Origin: Nocardioides sp. CER19
GTDB lineage: Bacteria; Actinomycetota; Actinomycetes; Propionibacteriales; Nocardioidaceae
NCBI RefSeq assembly: GCF_029846275.1
Contig: NZ_JARVWS010000001.1
Span: 248,001-312,000, forward strand
Direction of reading: 5' to 3'
DNA: 64,000 nt
Each line of letters starts with the position of its first letter. Positions within the stretch are counted from its first letter, which is position 1. The notes under the pieces were generated by a model. It saw only the letters and a list, made by a program, of their open reading frames with translations, had not been told where the DNA came from and made no database searches. Shown here piece after piece: positions 57,664-64,000 of this stretch. The position numbers and the translations under genes were made by a program.

Positions 57664-57784
57664 TATCCGCGTGTTGCGAACCCCCGGTACATCGGCGGGT
57701 CATGTCGGAGTCGAGGAACGGCTCGCGAGGGTGGGACAGGGGCGCGGCGTACTTCGGGGATCTGCGATCGCTGGGGACAGTGCG

Positions 57785-57790
57785 TACCCT
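57785..57790 (+). promoter_or_regulatory. -10 box TACCCT, leaderless promoter candidate for class A PBP gene
   Basis: TACCCT ends 8 bases before the GTG at 57799. Confidence 0.45.
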
Positions 57791-57798
57791 GTTCACCC

Positions 57799-60156
57799 GT
57801 GAGTTCTCCGACCCCGAGTGGTAAGCGCCGTGCGCCCGAGAAGAAGGCACCCGCCGGGGGGCGGGGCAAGGCGGCCACCACCAAGACCCCACGCAACCTG
57901 AAGGGCTGGCTGCTCTGGGCTCTCAAGTGGGGCCTGGTCAGCCTCCTCGGCCTGATCGTGCTCGGCGCGATCGTCCTCGTCGTCGCCTATCAGAAGACCT
58001 CGATCCCGAACCCGAACAAGGCCTTCCAGACCCAGACGACGAACATCTACTACGCGGGCGGCAAGAGCAAGATCGGCCAGTTCGCGGTCCAGAACCGCGA
58101 GTCGATCGCCTACGACGAGATGCCGGCCTGCATGAAGACGGGCGTCGTCGACGCGGAGAACCGCTCCTTCTGGACGGACAAGGGCATCGACCCGAAGGGC
58201 ATCATCCGCGCGGCCTTCACCAACGCGAAGAGCGGCGGCACCACGCAGGGAGCCTCCACGATCACGCAGCAGTACGTGAAGATCCTCTACCTCAACCAGG
58301 AGCGCACCTACACGCGCAAGATGAAGGAGGCCTTCCTCTCGCTCAAGCTGCAGCGCACGCTGAGCAAGCAGGAGATCCTCGAGGGCTACCTCAACACCAT
58401 CTACTTCGGCCGCGGCGCCTACGGCGTTCAGGCGGCCTCCCACGCGTACTTCGACAAGCCGGCCGCGAAGCTCACCGTCCCGCAGTGCGCCGTGCTCAGC
58501 GCGGTGCTCAACAACCCCTACCGGCTCGACCCGGCCAACGGCGACGCCAGCGAGGCGGCGCTGCTGTCCCGCTACCGCTACGTGCTCAACTCGATGGCCG
58601 ACGCCGGTGACATCACCGACGACGAGGCCGCGAAGGACGAGGCGGCGCTGCCGAAGTTCCCGAAGGTCAAGGCGAACTCGTCCAAGGGCGGCCAGAAGGG
58701 CCACATGCTCGCCCTCGTCAACAACGAGCTGCACCAGCTCGGGTTCAACGACGAGGAGATCGCCGGCGGCGGACTCAGGGTCACGACGACGTTCGACAAG
58801 CAGGCGATGGCCAACGCCGAGGAGGCGGTGAAGGAGGCCGCCCCGACCCAGGCGAAGGACGGGTCGAAGATCACCGACAAGCAGCTCCATGTCGGTGTCG
58901 CCTCCGTCGTGCCCGGCACCGGAGCGCTCGTCGGCTTCTACGGCGGCCAGGACTTCCTCAAGTCCGAGATCAACTGGGCCTCGGCCGGCGGCATGGCGGG
59001 CTCGACCATGAAGCCGTTCACGCTCGCCGCTGCGCTCGAGTCCGGGTTCTCGCTCAAGGACACCTTCGACGGCAACTCGCCGTTCACCTACCCCGGCTCC
59101 ACGCTCCAGGTGCACAACGAGGGTGAGCAGGCCGGCGAGGCGAACGGTCACTCGTACGGCTCGCAGATCACCGCGATCACCGCGCTGGAGCAGTCGGTGA
59201 ACACCGCGTTCGTCGACATGTCGAGCGCGATCCCGAACGGTCCGAAGAAGGTCTACGAGACCGCCACGAAGATGGGCCTGGCTCCCGAGCAGGCGCAGCA
59301 GGACCTGCCGGGCATCCCGTCGAAGACCCCCGACCTGTCCCCGAAGGACAGTCTCATCACGCTCGGCCGGGCGCAGGCCAGCCCGATCAACATGGCCAAC
59401 GCCTACGCGACCATCGCTGCCGGCGGCAAGCGGGCCAACGTGCACGTCATCACGAAGGTCGTCGACCGCACCGGCGCCGTCCGCTACCAGTACAAGAACC
59501 ACACCGAGCAGGTGATCCCCGAGGACGTCGACGCGGACGTCGCCTACGCGATGCAGCAGGTCGTCAAGAACGGCACCGGCCGTAGCGCCCTGCCCCTCGG
59601 TCGGCCCACCGGTGGCAAGACCGGCACCGCCACCAACGACAAGGGCGAGGTGTCCTCCGCGTGGTTCGTCGGCATGACGCCCCAGCTGTCGACCGCCGTC
59701 ATGTACGTGCGCGGCAAGGGCCGTGAGGCACTCGACGGCTGGATGCCGTCGTACTTCGGTGCCGACTACCCGACCGACACCTGGCTCGCGGTGATGAAGC
59801 GTGACCTCGAGGGCAAGGAGGTCCTGGACTTCCCGCCGCCGGCCTGGGTCGACGGCAACGCGCCCGCCCACGGTCACGAGCCGGTTCCGACCAAGGCGCC
59901 GGAGCCGCCGAAGCCCACGAAGACCAAGACGCCGAAGGCGACCAAGACCGCCTCGCCTCCGCCGCCGCCGACCAGCTCGGCCGCGCCGTCGCAGACGCCC
60001 ACCCCGACGCCGACGCAACCGACCTGCGGTGTCCTGAACCCGTGCGACACGCCGACCGGCAACGGCAACGGCAACGGCAACGGGAACGGTAACGGGAACG
60101 GTGGCGGCAGCACTGGCACGCCACCACCACCCCCCGGGCGTAACGAGACTCCCTGA
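57799..60156 (+). CDS. ponA: Class A (bifunctional) penicillin-binding protein
   Basis: 785 residues. A basic cytosolic start, one membrane anchor (LLGLIVLGAIVLVVAY), a GT51 glycosyltransferase domain (VVDAENRSFWTDKGID, GASTITQQYVK, LEGYLNTIYFGRGAYG), and a transpeptidase domain with S402-T-M-K405, SVN and K607-T-G609. The C-terminus is Pro/Lys/Thr-rich, with two Cys (CGVLNPC) and a (GN)7 tract from a hexanucleotide repeat. It polymerises and cross-links peptidoglycan outside the membrane. Start GTG 57799 is favoured by the -10 box. Confidence 0.95.
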   Translation: MSSPTPSGKRRAPEKKAPAGGRGKAATTKTPRNLKGWLLWALKWGLVSLLGLIVLGAIVLVVAYQKTSIPNPNKAFQTQTTNIYYAGGKSKIGQFAVQNRESIAYDEMPACMKTGVVDAENRSFWTDKGIDPKGIIRAAFTNAKSGGTTQGASTITQQYVKILYLNQERTYTRKMKEAFLSLKLQRTLSKQEILEGYLNTIYFGRGAYGVQAASHAYFDKPAAKLTVPQCAVLSAVLNNPYRLDPANGDASEAALLSRYRYVLNSMADAGDITDDEAAKDEAALPKFPKVKANSSKGGQKGHMLALVNNELHQLGFNDEEIAGGGLRVTTTFDKQAMANAEEAVKEAAPTQAKDGSKITDKQLHVGVASVVPGTGALVGFYGGQDFLKSEINWASAGGMAGSTMKPFTLAAALESGFSLKDTFDGNSPFTYPGSTLQVHNEGEQAGEANGHSYGSQITAITALEQSVNTAFVDMSSAIPNGPKKVYETATKMGLAPEQAQQDLPGIPSKTPDLSPKDSLITLGRAQASPINMANAYATIAAGGKRANVHVITKVVDRTGAVRYQYKNHTEQVIPEDVDADVAYAMQQVVKNGTGRSALPLGRPTGGKTGTATNDKGEVSSAWFVGMTPQLSTAVMYVRGKGREALDGWMPSYFGADYPTDTWLAVMKRDLEGKEVLDFPPPAWVDGNAPAHGHEPVPTKAPEPPKPTKTKTPKATKTASPPPPPTSSAAPSQTPTPTPTQPTCGVLNPCDTPTGNGNGNGNGNGNGNGGGSTGTPPPPPGRNETP
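60058..60099. repeat. Hexanucleotide repeat coding for Gly-Asn
   Basis: Seven copies of ggNaac (first four ggcaac) near the 3' end of ponA, giving (GN)7. A likely length-variable tract. Confidence 0.85.
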
Positions 60157-60160
60157 GCCG

Positions 60161-61606
60161 ATGCCCGTGGCCGTCGTACACCCGACCGAGGACGACCCCG
60201 TCGCCCGTGCGCTGAGCGAGGGCATCGGGGGTCCCCGGGGTGTGCACGCCCGCGGGCACCGCTGGTGGACGCCGGTGCGGCTGCTGCTGGCGCTGACGGC
60301 GCTGACGTTCGCGCTGGGGATGGTGCAGAAGTCCGGCTGCTTCGCCGACACCTGGGAGGACGGGACCGCCCGCTACACCCAGATGTGCTACTCGGACCTC
60401 CCCTACCTCTACACCGCGCGGGGGTTCGCCGAGCTGAACTGGCCGTTCAGCTCCGACCCGCAGGTGCGGGCGCGCTACGAGGTGATGGAGTACCCGGTCG
60501 GCATCGCCTACTGGGCCTACGGCGCCGCCTGGGTCACGCACTGGCTGAACGGCTCGCCGTCGCTCGACGAGCGCTACGTGGCGCCGGTGGAGAGCCTGTG
60601 GGGCATGCCGGACGTGCATCGCGAGATCCGGCTGTACGTCGTCGTCAACGCGATCGGCTTCGCGGTCCTGGCGCTCCTGTCGACGTGGCTGCTGGCCGGC
60701 GTACGGCGTGACCGGCCGTGGGACGCGGCGGGATTCGCCCTCGCGCCGACATTGCTCGCCGCCGGGCTGGTCAACTGGGACCTCGTCGCCGTCGTGTGCG
60801 TCGCCGGCGCGCTGTTCGCGTGGTCACGCGATCGACCCGGCTGGACCGGCGTCATGATCGGGCTGGGGACGGCCGCGAAGCTCTACCCGCTCTTCCTGCT
60901 CGGCGGGGTGCTGGTGCTGGCCTGGCGCTCGCGGCGATGGGCGTCGTTCGGTCGAGCGCTCGCGGGCGCGGTCGTCACATGGGGTCTCGTGAACCTGCCG
61001 GCGTACCTGTCCGGGCCCGACCAGTGGAAGGTGTTCTGGTCCTTCAACTCCGGCCGGACCGCCGACCTGGGCTCGCTGTGGCTGGTCGCCTCCGACGTCT
61101 TCCACACCACGTTCGACGCCCCGACCATCAACCACTGGTCGTGGCTGCTCTTCATCGCGTGGTGCGCGGCCGTGCTGGCGGCGGGGGTGCGCGCCCGACG
61201 TACGCCGACGCTCGCAGAGCTGGGGCTGCTGATCGTGACGGGCTTCCTGCTGGTCAACAAGGTCTACTCGCCGCAGTACGTCCTGTGGCTGCTGCCGTTC
61301 GCCGTCCTCGCCCGGCCGCGCTGGCGCGACCAGCTCGTCTGGCAGGGCGCCGAGCTGGTCTACTTCGCCGCGGTGTGGTGGTACCTCGGTGGCTTCCTCA
61401 CCTCGGGCCGGGGCGACTCCCACCCGGTCTACGACCTCGCGGTGCTCGTCCGCGTCGCGGGGCAGCTGTTCCTCGTCGCGCTGGTGGTGCGGTCGTGGTT
61501 CCCGCGGGTGTCGGGCGCTGCCGCCGTGGGTGGTGAGCCATCAACCGATGACGCCGGGCGGATGGTTGACGAGTCCCCGCTGGTGGGGGCTGCTGTCGGG
61601 CGGTGA
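60161..61606 (+). CDS. DUF2029/GT87-family membrane glycosyltransferase
   Basis: 481 residues, about ten to twelve membrane segments. Early external loop YSDLPYLYTARGFAELNWPF with conserved Asp, PVGIAYWAYG, GTAAKLYPLFLLGG and NKVYSPQYVLWLLPF fit the GT87/GT-C family, which uses polyprenyl-phosphate sugars (for example mannosyl) to extend surface glycans or lipids. The ATG at 60161 follows ponA by four bases, so they share a transcript. The last 25 or so residues are coded by the palindromic repeat element. Confidence 0.85.
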   Translation: MPVAVVHPTEDDPVARALSEGIGGPRGVHARGHRWWTPVRLLLALTALTFALGMVQKSGCFADTWEDGTARYTQMCYSDLPYLYTARGFAELNWPFSSDPQVRARYEVMEYPVGIAYWAYGAAWVTHWLNGSPSLDERYVAPVESLWGMPDVHREIRLYVVVNAIGFAVLALLSTWLLAGVRRDRPWDAAGFALAPTLLAAGLVNWDLVAVVCVAGALFAWSRDRPGWTGVMIGLGTAAKLYPLFLLGGVLVLAWRSRRWASFGRALAGAVVTWGLVNLPAYLSGPDQWKVFWSFNSGRTADLGSLWLVASDVFHTTFDAPTINHWSWLLFIAWCAAVLAAGVRARRTPTLAELGLLIVTGFLLVNKVYSPQYVLWLLPFAVLARPRWRDQLVWQGAELVYFAAVWWYLGGFLTSGRGDSHPVYDLAVLVRVAGQLFLVALVVRSWFPRVSGAAAVGGEPSTDDAGRMVDESPLVGAAVGR

Positions 61607-61650
61607 GTGGTCGACCGTTCGGTGGGCGCGGACGGTTCATGAGTGACCGC
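61529..61650. repeat. Diverged palindromic repeat units overlapping the GT87 gene end
   Basis: One unit pairs ggtgagccatcaacc (61531-61545) with ggttgacgagtc (61564-61575). A second pairs ggtgagtggtcgaccgt (61602-61618) with acggttcatgagtgaccgc (61632-61650). Both resemble the units at 62.8-63.06 kb. The GT87 stop codon (61604-61606) lies inside. Confidence 0.7.
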
Positions 61651-61752
61651 TGGGCCGGGCTGCGTGCACAGAGCGGCGCTGCAGCAGGCTTCTCCACAGA
61701 CGCGCGACTGACCCCTGCCGGGGGGACGTCGTGACCGCTTGCCTGAGCGGTC

Positions 61753-62727
61753 ATGAAGGAGATCCCGTCCGAGCTGATGTCCGGACCCTTCACACGACGC
61801 CAGGCCCGCGCAGCCGGTGTCACGGACAGGATGCTGCAGAGCAAGCGGTTCGTGAGGGTGCATCACGGGGTGTGGCGACTGGCGTCGTACGAGATGACCG
61901 GCCCGGACCTGGTCGTCGCTGCGCGACTGGCGCTACCAGATCGGGCGCGCATGACCGGGCTCACGCGCATCCAGGCGCTCGGGCTCGACTTCGGGCCGAG
62001 TACGCCGGTGCGCTTCGTCATCGAGGGCGACCACCACCTGGCGCTCAAGGGCGTCTTCCTGCACCGGACCCGGAAGCTCGCGCCGGGTGGCGCGATCGCC
62101 GTATCGCCGGCTGCCGCCTTCCTCGCCTTCTGCGCCGAAGCCCGGGCGATCGATGCCCTCAAGGTCGGGGACTGGCTGCTGCACCACGCCCACATGACGG
62201 TCGAGGAGGTCCGCGAGCTCGCCCTCGCGGCCCTGTGGCGCGACGGCGCACACGAGGCGCTCTTCGTGCTGGAGGACCTCGACCCGCGATCGAAGTCCCT
62301 TCCCGAGTCCGAGACGCGTGCGGTGCTCACGTGGGCCGGACTCCCGCGCCCGGAGGTGAATCCCGTGGTGCATCTCGACGAGAGCGTCAGCGTCGAGCTC
62401 GATCTGCTCTACCGCGAGCAGCGGATGGCGGTCGAGTACGAGGGAAGCCAGCACCAGCTGGATCGGGAGCAGTACGCGTCCGACATCGACCGGTATGCGC
62501 TCTTCCGGGAACGAAACATCGCCTATGTGCAGGTCACCAAGGAGAAGCTCAGGTCGCCGCGTCGCCTGGTCGCGGAGGTCCACCGAGCGCTCGTCACACG
62601 TGGGTACGCCGGCTCTCCGCCGGACTTCGGCGAGCGCTGGGCGATGTTGTTCGAACGGGTGTCGAGCGCCGTCGGGTCTCGGAAGGACCGGATCCTCGCC
62701 GCGTACCGCGAGGGCGTGGTGAGCTAG
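61753..62727 (+). CDS. AbiEi-like N-domain plus DUF559/Vsr-type nuclease-fold protein
   Basis: 324 residues. The N-terminal part (GPFTRRQARAAGVTDRMLQS, then VRVHHGVWRL) is the winged-helix of AbiEi-type antitoxin-like proteins. The C-terminal part (about 180-290) resembles DUF559/very-short-patch-repair endonucleases: PESETRAVL, Asp217 in SVELDLLY, Glu228-Tyr-Glu230-Gly in VEYEGSQHQ, then DIDRYALFRERNIAYVQVT. That spacing fits a PD-(D/E)xK core. Such genes are common and multicopy in Nocardioides-type genomes; activity is unproven. No toxin partner is adjacent. Palindromic repeats flank it on both sides. Confidence 0.75.
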   Translation: MKEIPSELMSGPFTRRQARAAGVTDRMLQSKRFVRVHHGVWRLASYEMTGPDLVVAARLALPDRARMTGLTRIQALGLDFGPSTPVRFVIEGDHHLALKGVFLHRTRKLAPGGAIAVSPAAAFLAFCAEARAIDALKVGDWLLHHAHMTVEEVRELALAALWRDGAHEALFVLEDLDPRSKSLPESETRAVLTWAGLPRPEVNPVVHLDESVSVELDLLYREQRMAVEYEGSQHQLDREQYASDIDRYALFRERNIAYVQVTKEKLRSPRRLVAEVHRALVTRGYAGSPPDFGERWAMLFERVSSAVGSRKDRILAAYREGVVS

Positions 62728-62748
62728 CAACCGATCCGAGGCCGACTT

Positions 62749-63058
62749 CGGTTGATGGCTCACCGCTGGCTGGGGGGTGTGCCACCCGGCGGTGGGTGGT
62801 GAACCGTTGGTCGGGTCCGAACGGTTGATAGGTCACCGCTGGCTGGGGGTGTGCCGTAGGCCGGTGGGTGGTCAACCGTTGGCGGTGCCGGAACGGTTGA
62901 TAGGTCACCGCTGGCTGGGTCGGGTGCCGTAGGCCGGTGAGTGGTCAACCGTCGGAGATGCCGGAACGGTTGATGGCTCACCGCCGCCGACGCTGGCCGC
63001 CGGAGGCCGGTGAGTGGTCAACCGTCGGAGATGCCGGAACGGTTGATGGCTCACCGCC
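62749..63058. repeat. Tandem array of ~73 bp palindromic repeats
   Basis: Four units begin at 62791, 62863, 62936 and 63009 (spacing 72, 73, 73), plus a half unit at 62749-62765. Each unit has arms ggtgagtggtcaaccgt and acggttgatggctcacc, complementary except for three central bases, around a 13-14 base spacer. The last two units are identical over 50 bases. This fills the gap between the nuclease-fold gene and alr. The sequence between units is also conserved, so it is not a CRISPR array. Confidence 0.9.
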
Positions 63059-63080
63059 CGAGCCACCCCCGCCACAGCGC

Positions 63081-64000
63081 TCAGCTGACCGTGACCGAGT
63101 CGAACGTGGTGGCGGTGTAGCGGACGCGCACGTCCAGCTTCTCGCCGACCTCCGGCACCCGGGTGCCACGCGGGAGGAGGAGCATCGAGGCCTGCATGTG
63201 CGGGGGCTCGGCGAAGTGCAGTGGCTTCCCGTCCAGGACGTACGGCGACCGCAGCACGCCCAGCGTCTCGAGCCCGCCCTTGGCGGCGACCGCAGCGCGG
63301 CCGCGGAGCCCGGCGTCGCCGGAGGGGGCGGCCAGGCCGATGCCGTGGGCGGTGCCGCCGGACGCGATGACGAGGTGGCCGGATGCACCGTGCCGCTGCC
63401 GGTAGCCGTAGGACTCGCCTCGCGAGAGGGGGTGCACGTCGAGCACCTTCGCGGTCACGGAGAGCGCGCCCCGGTCGCCGAGCCAGAGGCCGGTGCCGAC
63501 GCGGGGGCGGATCGTGATGTCTGGGTAGGCGGCCTGCAGGCTGCGCAGCTCGTCGAGCGTCAGGTGGCTGATCCAGACGGTGGACGCTTCCGCGCCGACG
63601 ACGTCATCCATCAGCCGCCGCGCCTCGGCCAGGTTGCCACCGGTCATCGGCAGGTGGATGGTCACGCCCTCGATCCGAGCCCGGCGGCGCGCGATCGGGG
63701 CGGTGTCCCAGAGCTCGGCGGCGCTCAGGCCGTGCCGGCGCATCGACGTCATCCGCTCGAGCACGACCCGGGGAGCCTGCTGCCGGGCGGTCAGCGCGCC
63801 GAGGTCGGCGGGGCGCGAGATGGTGTGGATGACGCGCCGCTGCAGGTCGGGAGCCAGCGGCGCGACCCAGGGCCGCCACGGCGTGAGCACCAGCAGCGAG
63901 CCGGGGAAGCGCGACGCCACCTCGGGCAGCTCGTCGTAGGTGCCGACCGCGAGGGTGTCGACGCCGAGCCACTCGGCGCGGCGGGCGAGCCGGCCCAGGC
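63081..64000 (-). CDS. Alanine racemase family protein (5' end outside window)
   Basis: The last 306 residues of a PLP-dependent racemase; the frame is open to the window edge, so the PLP-lysine region is missing. Visible are the barrel strands SLLVLTPWRPW and RVIHTISRPADL, the GNLAEARRLMDDVV helix, RPRVGTGLWLG, and the C-terminal domain with VTAKVLDVHPLSRGESYGYRQR. Alanine racemase makes D-alanine for peptidoglycan; the sequence is divergent, so another amino acid could be the substrate. The start of the C-terminal beta domain is typical but several canonical residues cannot be confirmed. Confidence 0.7.
   Translation of the reverse strand, partial: LGRLARRAEWLGVDTLAVGTYDELPEVASRFPGSLLVLTPWRPWVAPLAPDLQRRVIHTISRPADLGALTARQQAPRVVLERMTSMRRHGLSAAELWDTAPIARRRARIEGVTIHLPMTGGNLAEARRLMDDVVGAEASTVWISHLTLDELRSLQAAYPDITIRPRVGTGLWLGDRGALSVTAKVLDVHPLSRGESYGYRQRHGASGHLVIASGGTAHGIGLAAPSGDAGLRGRAAVAAKGGLETLGVLRSPYVLDGKPLHFAEPPHMQASMLLLPRGTRVPEVGEKLDVRVRYTATTFDSVTVS

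Noticed and set aside
61753..62727. Complete AbiE toxin-antitoxin system
   Set aside because: Only the AbiEi-like N-domain is present and no AbiEii nucleotidyltransferase toxin lies beside it; the C-terminus is nuclease-like instead.
62749..63058. CRISPR-like array
   Set aside because: Repeat period is regular, but the stretches between the palindromes are themselves conserved, there are no unique spacers, and no cas genes are nearby.

Overview
This 64 kb window is GC-rich actinobacterial chromosome spanning the replication-origin region. High GC, frequent GTG starts, a DLW-39 peptide next to gyrA, the fhaA-fhaB-pstP-rodA-pbpA-pknA-pknB block, and parB-parA-rsmG-jag-yidC-rnpA-rpmH beside dnaA all point to Actinomycetes. 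The lutBC genes, the multi-copy-looking AbiEi/DUF559 gene and the general gene set suggest Nocardioides or a close relative; that genus call is inference.

Layout. 1-10.8 kb is accessory or metabolic: lutBC, an epoxide-hydrolase-like enzyme, a VOC protein, a chromate transporter, a P450, a secreted HtrA-like protease, a flavin-oxidase-like protein, galM and a YbhN-like membrane protein, ending at tRNA-Leu. 11.1-19.9 kb (+) is the Ser/Thr phosphosignalling and cell-elongation operon, with every gene overlapping the next by 1-4 bases. 19.9-24.6 kb holds DUF881, crgA, rhomboid, ppiA, DUF3817 and SURF1. 24.7-37.2 kb (-) is the origin-proximal block: tRNA-Ala, DLW-39, tRNA-Ile, DUF3566, gyrA, gyrB, dciA-like DUF721, recF, a HAD phosphatase, gnd, dnaN and dnaA. 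37.7-42.9 kb (+) is rpmH-rnpA-yidD-yidC-jag-rsmG-parA-parB with three perfect parS cores. Transcription diverges from dnaA/rpmH, as expected when replication starts there. 43.1-53.8 kb carries an aminotransferase, a GNAT enzyme, trxA, trxB, an anti-sigma factor, sigM, a pseudokinase, murJ and DUF6049, an order close to Mycobacterium tuberculosis Rv3909-Rv3914. 53.9-64 kb holds cca, a SRPBCC protein, ino1-padR, a class A PBP, a DUF2029 glycosyltransferase, a DUF559-type nuclease-fold gene flanked by palindromic repeats, and a truncated alanine racemase.

How the parts fit. DnaA, DnaN, RecF, gyrase, DciA-like protein, ParAB and parS form the initiation and segregation module. PknA/PknB with PstP, FhaA, FhaB, RodA, PbpA, MurJ, the pseudokinase, CrgA and the class A PBP form a wall-growth module. 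SigM, its anti-sigma factor and TrxA/TrxB form a redox-stress module, and trxB has an SigR/SigH-like promoter. At least thirteen genes have a TANNNT box 6-8 bases before the start codon, which suggests that leaderless transcripts are common here.

Most unusual items: a ~73 bp tandem array of palindromic units flanking the nuclease-fold gene, with a half unit dispersed at sigM; a perfect 17+17 bp palindrome with DnaA-box-like arms at 21.3 kb; a HAD gene with no ATG/GTG/TTG start; an internally duplicated CrgA; and a MurJ-linked pseudokinase that is a separate protein ending in a discoidin-like domain.
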